Assembly: GCA_020445045.1 (NCBI GenBank)
Contig: JAGRHI010000124.1
Span: forward strand, 1-7,017
From: Candidatus Competibacteraceae bacterium
Lineage (GTDB): Bacteria > Pseudomonadota > Gammaproteobacteria > Competibacterales > Competibacteraceae
Direction of reading: 5' to 3'
Length of the DNA: 7,017 nucleotides
Positions 1 through 5,534 of this stretch are shown piece after piece. The notes below the pieces were generated by a model, which saw only the letters and a list, made by a program, of their open reading frames with translations, had not been told where the DNA came from and did no database searches. Each line of letters starts with the position of its first letter. Positions within the stretch are counted from its first letter, which is position 1. A program made the translations under genes and the position numbers.

Positions 1-1008
1 ATGCCGGAATCGGTGCTGGTGCGTTTCAAGGGGACCATGCAACCTGGCATCACCCTGCGCGATCTGGTCAACGCCATTCCCTACGCCGCGATCCAGGCCG
101 GCCTGTTGACGGTGGCGAAGGAAGGCAAGAAAAACATCTTCTCTGGCCGCATCCTGGAAATCGAAGGTCTGCCGGATCTGAAGGTGGAACAGGCCTTCGA
201 ACTGTCCGACGCTTCCGCCGAGCGCTCCGCCGCCGGTTGCACGGTGCGGTTGAACAAGGAACCGATCATCGAGTATCTCAACAGTAATATCACCATGCTC
301 AAGTGGATGATCGCCAACGGTTACCAGGATGCCAAGACCTTGGAGCGCCGGATCAAGGGCATGGAAGAGTGGCTGGCCAACCCGACGCTGATGGAAGCGG
401 ATGCCGACGCCGAATACGCGGCGGTGATCGACATCGATCTGGCCGACATCAAGGAACCGCTGCTGGCCTGCCCCAACGATCCCGACGACGTCAAGACCCT
501 GGCTGACGTGGCCGGCGACAAGATCGACGAGGTATTCATCGGCTCCTGCATGACCAACATCGGTCACTACCGCGCCGCCGGTAAGGTGCTGACCGGCCGG
601 TCCGGCATTCCGACCCGGCTGTGGATTTCGCCGCCGACCAAGATGGATGCGCATCAGTTGAGCGAGGAAGGCTACTACGCCATCTTCGGCAGCGCCGGGG
701 CACGCATGGAAATGCCCGGCTGCTCGCTGTGCATGGGCAATCAGGCGCGGGTGGCGGACGGCGCGACGGTGGTGTCCACCTCGACCCGTAACTTCCCCAA
801 CCGCCTCGGTAAAGGCGCCAACGTCTACCTCAGTTCGGCGGAATTGGCGGCGGTCTGCGCGCTGCTGGGCAAGATTCCGACCTTCGACGAGTACATGAGC
901 TACATGGGCGAGATCGGCGCCAAGGGCGCCGAGATCTACCGTTACCTGAACTTCGATCAGGTGCCGGAATATCGCGAAGTGGCGGATAAGGTGAAGCTGG
1001 CGGCCTAG
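1..1008 (+). CDS. acnB: Aconitate hydratase B, C-terminal part (5' truncated by window edge)
   Basis: This is the bifunctional aconitase / 2-methylisocitrate dehydratase of the TCA cycle, a cytosolic [4Fe-4S] enzyme that converts citrate to isocitrate. The 335 visible residues match the last ~335 of the ~865-residue enterobacterial AcnB, so the ATG at base 1 is an internal Met codon and not the start. The swivel-domain block (FSGRILEIEGLPDLKVEQAF, then SDASAERSAAGC) lies at residues 48-80. The three cluster ligands are visible: Cys183 in GSCMTNIGHYRAAGK, and Cys241 and Cys244 in PGCSLCMGNQARVADGA. The substrate-binding segment STSTRNFPNRLG is at 260-271. The end YRYLNFDQ...YREVADK agrees with family C-termini, so the TAG stop is natural. 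A hairpin follows 13 bases later, so the gene probably ends its transcript. No defect is visible. Confidence 0.97.
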   Translation: MPESVLVRFKGTMQPGITLRDLVNAIPYAAIQAGLLTVAKEGKKNIFSGRILEIEGLPDLKVEQAFELSDASAERSAAGCTVRLNKEPIIEYLNSNITMLKWMIANGYQDAKTLERRIKGMEEWLANPTLMEADADAEYAAVIDIDLADIKEPLLACPNDPDDVKTLADVAGDKIDEVFIGSCMTNIGHYRAAGKVLTGRSGIPTRLWISPPTKMDAHQLSEEGYYAIFGSAGARMEMPGCSLCMGNQARVADGATVVSTSTRNFPNRLGKGANVYLSSAELAAVCALLGKIPTFDEYMSYMGEIGAKGAEIYRYLNFDQVPEYREVADKVKLAA

Positions 1009-1021
1009 GACAGCGCCAGAA

Positions 1022-1051
1022 GAACCTCCCGGCGGGATCGCCGGGAGGTTC
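1022..1051 (+). terminator. GC-rich hairpin after acnB, probable terminator
   Basis: A perfect 13-bp stem (gaacctcccggcg paired with cgccgggaggttc) closes a 4-base loop, ggat. It starts 13 bases after the acnB stop. No T-run follows on the plus strand (the next bases are gaacgcgagt), so it is not a textbook intrinsic terminator. It may still end transcription or protect the 3' end of the acnB message. Confidence 0.65.
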
Positions 1052-1119
1052 GAACGCGAGTGCGAGATCATAATTCACCCGCGCTCGCTCTCTAGAATCA
1101 GGAGAATTTTGGCGTCACC

Positions 1120-1536
1120 ATGAACGATCAAGCCAGGAAAGCACCTGAAGCTCATGATTTCGCGCCTCATTGCCTTTCCATCGATCTCGAAGTGGGGACC
1201 CAGGATGGACGCATTCACCGCTTCGTCGCAGTGCGCGGTGATACCGGACAAGCGTTCGAATACCACACTGGAAATCTGCCCGCGGCGCTCACCCAACTCG
1301 ATACTTTCGCGGATGGATGTTCCTTTCTGCTTGGGCACAATCTGATTGCCTTCGATGCCCCACATCTTACCGCCGTCAAACCCGATAGTCAGAGAGAAGC
1401 CGGTCAAGTTGCGAAGCGACACGGCCAAACTCAAAGAGATATGCTCTCAAGCCTCCAGTATTCTTCCACCAACAGAAGGCGCCTCGGCACATCGCCCACC
1501 GCGGTTTGTCGGATCTCCCCCACGCGCTTCCTCTGA
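1120..1536 (+). pseudogene. Truncated N-terminus of a RecQ-family helicase with DEDD 3'-5' exonuclease domain
   Basis: The 138-codon frame starts with a DnaQ-like exonuclease fold. The first motif, SIDLEVG with Asp-x-Glu, is near residues 20-26, followed by DGRIHRFVAVRGD. The second motif, LLGHNLIAFDAPHL, is near residues 69-82. From memory, this order and wording are those of the N-terminus of very large proteobacterial RecQ-type ATP-dependent helicases with a fused exonuclease. Recognisable similarity stops around base 1385, after AVKPD. The remaining ~50 codons (rich in Gln, Arg and Ser) look like out-of-family read-through. The third exonuclease motif and the whole helicase are absent, so the product cannot be functional as such. 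A possible DT-containing continuation lies in another frame at about 1410-1430, too weak to call. An AGGAG lies at 1100-1104, 15 bases from the ATG, which is far for good initiation. The family assignment is fair; the truncation is directly visible. Confidence 0.6.
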
Positions 1537-1579
1537 TCTTCTGACGGCGAATCGTGGGTGGGCGGCGGGGACGCAAGCA

Positions 1580-1600
1580 CGGGACGACGAAGTCGTCCCG
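1580..1600. other. Short perfect hairpin between helicase remnant and HAF gene
   Basis: A 9-bp perfect stem (cgggacgac / gtcgtcccg) closes a 3-base gaa loop. It lies 60 bases beyond the stop of the minus-strand HAF gene and between two convergently oriented genes, so it could serve either as a terminator. No T-run follows on either strand. Apart from this hairpin I see nothing coding in roughly 1385-1659. Confidence 0.4.
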
Positions 1601-1659
1601 CGGGAGTGGAGAGTTCGACGGCACGAAGCGCCAGATAAATCACGCAGCCCGCTTCTTCG

Positions 1660-3015
1660 TCACCCGTTTCCCCGCCCCTTGCGGACCTTGATGTCCACTG
1701 TGGCGGTATCGGTCAGGCTGCCGTCCGTGACAGTCATGACCGCGGTGTAGGTGCCGGGATTTGTGTAGGTGTGCGTCGGCGCAACGCCGGATCCGGTAGT
1801 CCCGTCGCCGAAATCCCATGCGAAGCTCAGTGCGTCACCGTCCGGATCGCTGGAGCCCGCGGCACTGAAGGACACTGTCAACGGCGCCTTGCCCGAGGTA
1901 ACGTCCGCAACGGCAACGGCGACCGGCGGCTGGTTGCCTGCCGGCGGCGGGGGTGCGTCATTGCTGAGCAGGAAGCCGTGCACCTCACCGTTCACGATGC
2001 CGGTACCGACGATATCGCCCCGCTCGTTGATCGCGGTCGCCGCGGTCAGCAACCAACCGGGCTCGGTGGAGAGATCATTGAGGTCGACCATGCCGTTGCC
2101 CTCATCCCAGATGAACGCGTGATAGAGCGTCGGGTCGTAGAGGCTGGTGTCGACGGTGGACAGCCAAGCGCTGCCGACGACCTGATCAGCGTCGTTGATG
2201 TCGGCGGCGCTGCTGCGAAGACCACCGTTCAGCGTACCCAGGTCGGTGTAAAGACCTGCGTCAAAATCGTACAGGTAGGCATGAGAGTGGGATTCGCCGT
2301 TGGTGCCGACCAACCGGTTATGGTTGTTGATGGCGACTGCCGTACCACCGGAGGGGATAGGCAGAAAGGTCACGTCCTTGAATTCCGGTGTCGTCAGGAA
2401 AGCCGCCGAACCGACCAAGCCGTAGCGGCTCTTGCGGCCCACCGCGTAACCGGCATCGTTGATCCCGAAGAGGTAGTAGAGGTCCGCGTAGACACCCTGC
2501 CGGGTGCCCCGGGGATAAACGTTTGCAATGTCCAGCACCTGCCAGCTTTGGCCGTGTGCGTTGGGATCGTAGATTGCCGGATTCACCGGCCGGGGTGTGG
2601 CCCGGTACGGATTGTCACCGGCCTTGCTGCCTGCCACCTGGCCGAGTGCATTGATGTCCAAGCCCGTGTAGTCGTCTCCGATATCCTGCAGCATGCCGTC
2701 GTACAGGAAGGCGCCGGTCAGGGTATTTCCGGTGATGACCTCGTCGTCATTGACCGCATTGGCCACAACGCCGCCGACCAGGTCCTCGATGCTGCCGCCG
2801 TTGGGAATGCGGACCGCAATTCTCGTGGCTCCATCCTGCCGCATGCCGACGACGGTGCCATTGTCGTTGATGTCCGTTGGTGAAACGTCGACGCCCAGGT
2901 CGGTCAGTTGGTAGGCCGATGCAAGGTTGCTTGTCACCGGCCCCAGTGCGATTGCCAATGCCAGGGTCCGAAAGAGGTTCTGCCGCTGAGGGTTATGCCA
3001 AACGCATTTGGACAT
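1660..3015 (-). CDS. Secreted HAF-repeat protein with C-terminal PKD domain
   Basis: A 451-residue protein, probably exported; its function is unknown. An N-terminal signal peptide (hydrophobic core LALAIALGPV, likely cleavage after NLASA near residue 34) leads into seven repeats of the form I-N-D-x-G-x-V-V-G. They lie near residues 49, 88 (degenerate), 121, 185, 229, 273 and 329, with HAFIWDEGNGMVDLNDL at 299-315. This is the pattern of the HAF extracellular-repeat family, whose units are thought to form a beta-propeller-like fold. A proline linker (APPPPAGNQPP, 354-364) joins a PKD domain at about 365-444, recognisable by AGSSDPDGD, FAWDFGDG and HTYTNPGTYTA. The tail is short and basic (KVRKGRGNG), with no LPXTG or PEP-CTERM sorting signal. 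The start is supported by AAGGAG on the minus strand at 3024-3029, 8 bases from the ATG. Surface or matrix binding is a guess based on the PKD domain. Confidence 0.88.
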   Translation of the reverse strand: MSKCVWHNPQRQNLFRTLALAIALGPVTSNLASAYQLTDLGVDVSPTDINDNGTVVGMRQDGATRIAVRIPNGGSIEDLVGGVVANAVNDDEVITGNTLTGAFLYDGMLQDIGDDYTGLDINALGQVAGSKAGDNPYRATPRPVNPAIYDPNAHGQSWQVLDIANVYPRGTRQGVYADLYYLFGINDAGYAVGRKSRYGLVGSAAFLTTPEFKDVTFLPIPSGGTAVAINNHNRLVGTNGESHSHAYLYDFDAGLYTDLGTLNGGLRSSAADINDADQVVGSAWLSTVDTSLYDPTLYHAFIWDEGNGMVDLNDLSTEPGWLLTAATAINERGDIVGTGIVNGEVHGFLLSNDAPPPPAGNQPPVAVAVADVTSGKAPLTVSFSAAGSSDPDGDALSFAWDFGDGTTGSGVAPTHTYTNPGTYTAVMTVTDGSLTDTATVDIKVRKGRGNG

Positions 3016-3069
3016 GATTTTATCTCCTTATGAATCTCTAAAGAGTAATGCCGTAGCCACCACGTTTGA

Positions 3070-3095
3070 TAGTGTCCCTCAACGGGCGTGATCGA
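3070..3095 (+). repeat. Left arm of the inverted repeat
   Basis: Left 26-base arm of the 96-bp element; it begins tagtgtccctcaacggg and differs from the complement of the right arm only at 3083 and 3087. Confidence 0.85.
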
Positions 3096-3139
3096 ATTCC
3101 CCAAAATCGGGAAATACTTGTTCGATGGTAGGCAACTGA

Positions 3140-3165
3140 TCGATCACACCCATTGAGGGACACTA
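3140..3165 (-). repeat. Right arm of the inverted repeat
   Basis: Right 26-base arm of the 96-bp element. Read on the minus strand it begins tagtgtccctcaatggg. It lies 24 bases past the fccB stop, so fccB transcripts reading through would copy it first. Confidence 0.85.
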
Positions 3166-3189
3166 CCGAAATTCTGACGGAAGTGCTGT

Positions 3190-4458
3190 TCAGGCGAAGG
3201 TATCGGCGAACAGATTGTCGGCCCAGTCGAACATCCTCTCGTAGTTGTCCTGGGTGGCGGAAGGCGCTTCACCGAAGGATTCCGGCACGACTTCCATGGC
3301 ACCCGTGCTCGGATTGTAGGCAAACACCGCCGTCAGCCAGGAGGCGGTGTCGGCGGTGATCGGGCTGTAGCAGGCCGAGTTGGTGGTCGGCGCCGGGTCC
3401 GGATCCTCGCCGGCAAAGGCGCGTAGGATGGCATCGGCACACACCTTGGCTTCGGCGTTGGCGATATGGCCGGACTTGGGCTGGCCGGTCCCTTGCGAAT
3501 CGCCGATGACGTGGATGCCGGAAACCAGAGTGGATTCATAGCTCAGCGGATTGATCGACGCCCAGTTCTGTCCCGTCGGGACCAGTCCGAGGTCGAAGGC
3601 GATGGCACCGGCTTTCTGCGGCGGAAGCACGTTCAGCACGCTGGCCAGCAGGGTTTTCTGCTCGCCGTTCTCGCTATAGGTGATCGATCGCGCGCCAGCG
3701 TTGACCGCTGTTATGACCACGCCGGGATGGTATTCCACATAGCCCCTGTGAGTTTCGTTGAAGGCTTTGGTGAAGGTGTGTTCCTCGGCGATGATCTTCG
3801 GATTGGCGTCCAGCACGATCACCTTGGAACCGGGTTTGTGTTTCTTCAGATAATCGGCCACTAGGCAGGCCCGTTCGTAAGGTCCGGGCGGACAGCGGTA
3901 CGGCGCTGGGGGAATGGTCAGGACGAACGTGCCGCCAGTGGGCATGGTCTTGAGTTGCTGTTGCAGCTCAGTGGTTTGTGGGCCGGCTTTCCAAGCATGG
4001 AGCACATTGGCCGGGTCTTGAACGCCGATTTTACCGAAGTCGAAATCGATGCCGGGGGCCAGAATCAGCCGGTCATAATCCAGGGACCGGCCATCCTCCA
4101 ACAACAGTTTTCCGCCGTCGATGCCGGTCGCTTGGCCCTGGACCGTGGTAACCCCATATTTCTGTTGCAGGATGGCGTAATTGAAGGTGATTTGCGACAG
4201 ACTCAGGGCATTGTTCAACACCAGGTTGCTCAGAATGCACGAAGTATGCGCCGGGTTGGCGTCTACTAGCGTGACGGCGACGTCCCCGTTGCGCCAGAGG
4301 CGCAGATATTTGGCCACGGTGGCGCCGGCAAAACCGCCGCCCACCACCACAACCTGCGGGGGGGTCGCGGTTTGGGCCTTCAAGAGTGTGGGGCTGGCGG
4401 CCATGGCCGTGGAGGCACCCACCAGTTTCAGAAAGTGACGACGAGAGATCGTGTTCAT
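3190..4458 (-). CDS. fccB: Flavocytochrome c sulfide dehydrogenase, flavin subunit
   Basis: This FAD subunit oxidises sulfide to sulfur or polysulfide in the periplasm and passes electrons to the cytochrome subunit FccA. At 422 residues it is full length. It opens with a Tat signal, SRRHFLKLVGAS (residues 5-16), probably cleaved near LLKAQT. The FAD-binding motif VVVVGGGFAGATVAKYL is at 36-52. All three functional cysteines known from the Allochromatium vinosum enzyme have counterparts: Cys74 in HTSCILSN (covalent FAD attachment), and Cys189 in YRCPPGPYERA with Cys363 in NSACYSPI (the redox-active disulfide). The block PHAWKAGPQT in the family appears as LHAWKAGPQT at 153-162, and GIHVIGD is at 314-320. 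The C-terminus DNLFADTFA is family-typical. AAGGA precedes the ATG. It lies 57 bases after fccA on the same strand, so the two form an operon. Membrane-bound sulfide:quinone reductase is a poor alternative, because the Tat signal and PPGPYER motif favour FccB. Confidence 0.95.
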   Translation of the reverse strand: MNTISRRHFLKLVGASTAMAASPTLLKAQTATPPQVVVVGGGFAGATVAKYLRLWRNGDVAVTLVDANPAHTSCILSNLVLNNALSLSQITFNYAILQQKYGVTTVQGQATGIDGGKLLLEDGRSLDYDRLILAPGIDFDFGKIGVQDPANVLHAWKAGPQTTELQQQLKTMPTGGTFVLTIPPAPYRCPPGPYERACLVADYLKKHKPGSKVIVLDANPKIIAEEHTFTKAFNETHRGYVEYHPGVVITAVNAGARSITYSENGEQKTLLASVLNVLPPQKAGAIAFDLGLVPTGQNWASINPLSYESTLVSGIHVIGDSQGTGQPKSGHIANAEAKVCADAILRAFAGEDPDPAPTTNSACYSPITADTASWLTAVFAYNPSTGAMEVVPESFGEAPSATQDNYERMFDWADNLFADTFA

Positions 4459-4515
4459 GGCGTTTCCTTTTATCTATCGAGTTGATTGATGATCTGATTG
4501 GAGGAAAAATGCCGG

Positions 4516-4965
4516 TCAATCGTCGTCCTCGTGCTCTTTGCGTTCATCCTTGCGTCCATCGCCTTCTTCGTGCCCATCACGCTGGGCGGTACCCTCATCG
4601 CGAGTGCCGCCACCGCTCACCCCATCGTAATACTCGGCGATCAGCCGAATTTGATCGTCGGTGTAGCCCTTCGCTTGGCGGTGCATGATGTCGCCCGTAT
4701 CACGGCTGTACTTCATTTCCAGCATCTCTTCCCACAGTTCCTGAAAGCCTTCTCCAGCCAAGCGATCGATATCGCCGACGGCTTGGCCGTTGGTGCCGTG
4801 GCACTGGGCGCACTGGGATGCGAGCAAACGCCCCGAAGGTGGCTCGGCCTGCCCGGTCAGAGGAGCGAGCAAACGCCCCGAAGGTGGCTCGGCCTGCCCG
4901 GTCAGAGGAACCAGCAACGCGAGGCAAGCGAATCCGCTTGAAAATAATTTCTGGCGTGAAATCAT
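4516..4965 (-). CDS. fccA: Monoheme cytochrome c subunit of flavocytochrome c sulfide dehydrogenase
   Basis: The electron-accepting subunit of the FccAB complex. Of 149 residues, 1-25 form a Sec signal peptide (FACLALLVPLTGQA), needed for periplasmic heme attachment. A single heme site, CAQCH, is at 52-56. Met94 in GDIMHRQAKGY is the likely sixth heme ligand, and EYYDGVSG ends the globular domain near 118. The fold matches the first domain of the diheme A. vinosum FccA, so this is the short monoheme type. Two features are odd. Residues 21-35 are repeated exactly at 36-50 by a 45-bp duplication, so the signal-peptidase-like LTGQA-E site occurs twice. The last ~30 residues are an extremely charged tail (TRDEGTAQRDGHEEGDGRKD, then ERKEHEDDD) with no similarity I recognise. 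AGGAGG at 4973-4978 sits 7 bases from the ATG, fixing the start. It is first in the operon with fccB, immediately downstream of IS remnant sequence. Confidence 0.92.
   Translation of the reverse strand: MISRQKLFSSGFACLALLVPLTGQAEPPSGRLLAPLTGQAEPPSGRLLASQCAQCHGTNGQAVGDIDRLAGEGFQELWEEMLEMKYSRDTGDIMHRQAKGYTDDQIRLIAEYYDGVSGGGTRDEGTAQRDGHEEGDGRKDERKEHEDDD
4820..4909. repeat. Exact 45-bp tandem duplication within fccA
   Basis: Two identical 45-base units, 4820-4864 and 4865-4909, each begin gcgagcaaacgccccgaagg. The unit is a multiple of three, so the fccA frame is kept and 15 residues (PLTGQAEPPSGRLLA) are doubled at the signal-peptide/mature-protein junction. The identity of the copies points to a recent slippage event, or less likely an assembly artefact. 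Confidence 0.97.
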
Positions 4966-4997
4966 GCCCTTACCTCCTTTGGAGTTTCAGTCGAGTT

Positions 4998-5027
4998 GTT
5001 ATGCCGCGAACCCAGAATGCCGACCAA
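4998..5027 (-). promoter_or_regulatory. Candidate promoter for fccAB
   Basis: Read on the minus strand, TTGGTC and CATAAC are separated by 18 bases, about 33 bases upstream of the fccA start codon, leaving a short leader that contains the AGGAGG site. The matches to the sigma-70 consensus are only moderate, and the position is the main support. Confidence 0.2.
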
Positions 5028-5049
5028 ACATGAATCCAAACTGAAAATC

Positions 5050-5312
5050 AGCGTCACTAGTGCTTCACCCGTCCTGAGTTGACGGGAGAGACGCTTGAGT
5101 TTGATGCGGGCATCAGGGGTGGTGAAGCGCCAGTTCACCGGCCGGGGATCGGCGTTGCGGACCTGTTCCCAGGCGGCCACTTCGTGGGTCAGGGTCTCGG
5201 CGTCGGGGACGCGGCGGTCCAGGCATGGCCGGCGCAGGACGCTGAACCACCCTCGGGCATGTGGTGTATCGAGGCACGGGTGACAGCGATCCTCGTCCGC
5301 GGGAAGGAGGAT
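5050..5312 (-). pseudogene. IS630-type transposase remnant, C-terminal part
   Basis: On the minus strand, a frame open from the TGA at 5313-5315 contains GWFSVLRRPCLDRRVPD, then ETLTHEVAAWEQVRNADPRP, then VNWRFTTPDARIKLKRL. From memory this is the C-terminal end of IS630-family (DDE) transposases, which typically read ...EFSVL..CLDRRI.D...W...RN....V.W.FTT.DARIKLK.LYP. No start codon is available before the matching part. The family's usual LNMAEIE block before FSVL is missing (GW runs straight into FSVL), and the N-terminal and central catalytic regions are gone, so it is dead. Past RIKLKRL the frame runs on without a normal stop to 4962, overlapping the fccA start codon. Nested inverted repeats at the 3' end (agcgtc 5050-5055 with gacgct 5090-5095, and cccgtc 5068-5073 with gacggg 5081-5086) may mark the old IS end. 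Confidence 0.72.
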
Positions 5313-5534
5313 TCAAAACCCGAATACCGATGTCCGTCCGCTGCGATCGCTGGGAGGTGGTAGTGCCGGAGCTGGTATTTGCACCAGACCCTTGAACCAT
5401 CGGCAGCGCAATGGAAAACAAACACATCGATCAGTCCATTGCTTTTCATGAGACGAGCCATTGAGTCGGCCATCTTGAACCTCACCACCGAATCATGGTC
5501 AACGCTGGCGTATCCTCCAACGGAGATCCGCGAC
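5313..5534. other. Unassigned stretch upstream of msrA
   Basis: About 220 bases between the IS remnant and msrA. The minus strand holds an open frame across 5189-5587 whose middle part (RFKMADSMARLMKSNGLIDV, then FVFHCAADGSRVWCKYQL) looks more protein-like than its ends. Its start lies inside msrA, its end runs antisense to the transposase remnant, and I recognise no family. The plus strand is open in frame with msrA from 5379, but that extension has no family match. The msrA promoter should lie here; I could not find a good -35/-10 pair. Confidence 0.3.

Larger units (their letters stand above)
3070..3165. mobile_element. MITE-like 96-bp element with 26-bp terminal inverted repeats
   Basis: Two 26-base arms, 3070-3095 and 3140-3165, are inverted copies that agree at 24 of 26 positions. 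Each outer end reads tagtgtccctcaa. They flank a 44-base core, and the whole sits between the stop of fccB and the start of the HAF gene. Both mismatches are C/A on the plus strand (3083/3152 and 3087/3148), so on the minus strand they become G-U pairs and that RNA could fold completely. The core is open from GTG at 3088 to TGA at 3154, ending KYLFDGRQLIDHTH with the stop inside the right arm. This arrangement is what a transposase tail would leave in an internally deleted IS. I see no clear target-site duplication and cannot name the parent IS. A large bidirectional terminator is an alternative reading. Confidence 0.6.

Noticed and set aside
1346..1750. Plus-strand open frame of 134 codons continuing from the helicase remnant
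   Set aside because: Arg/Pro/Ser-rich translation with no family, and it overlaps the 3' end of the HAF gene. A short DT-containing stretch could be a shifted helicase continuation, but the similarity is too weak to claim.
1771..2883. Long plus-strand open frame of 370 codons
   Set aside because: It is antisense to the HAF/PKD gene, has no recognisable family, and its composition is what a complementary frame of GC-rich coding DNA gives. The minus-strand frame has a signal peptide, repeats and a good ribosome binding site.
3466..3864. Plus-strand open frame of 132 codons
   Set aside because: Antisense to fccB with no recognisable motif.
4820..4909. CRISPR-like repeat
   Set aside because: Two directly abutting 45-bp copies without spacers, inside a coding frame: a tandem duplication, not an array.
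5050..5312. Frameshift inside the IS630 remnant between FSVL and CLDRR
   Set aside because: On careful reading the minus-strand frame is continuous (FSVLRRPCLDRRV); only the upstream transposase part is lost.
5379..5534. Upstream extension of the msrA frame giving a 273-residue protein
   Set aside because: The added residues match nothing in MsrA, and the ATG at 5535 has a GGAG at proper spacing and coincides with the family N-terminus.
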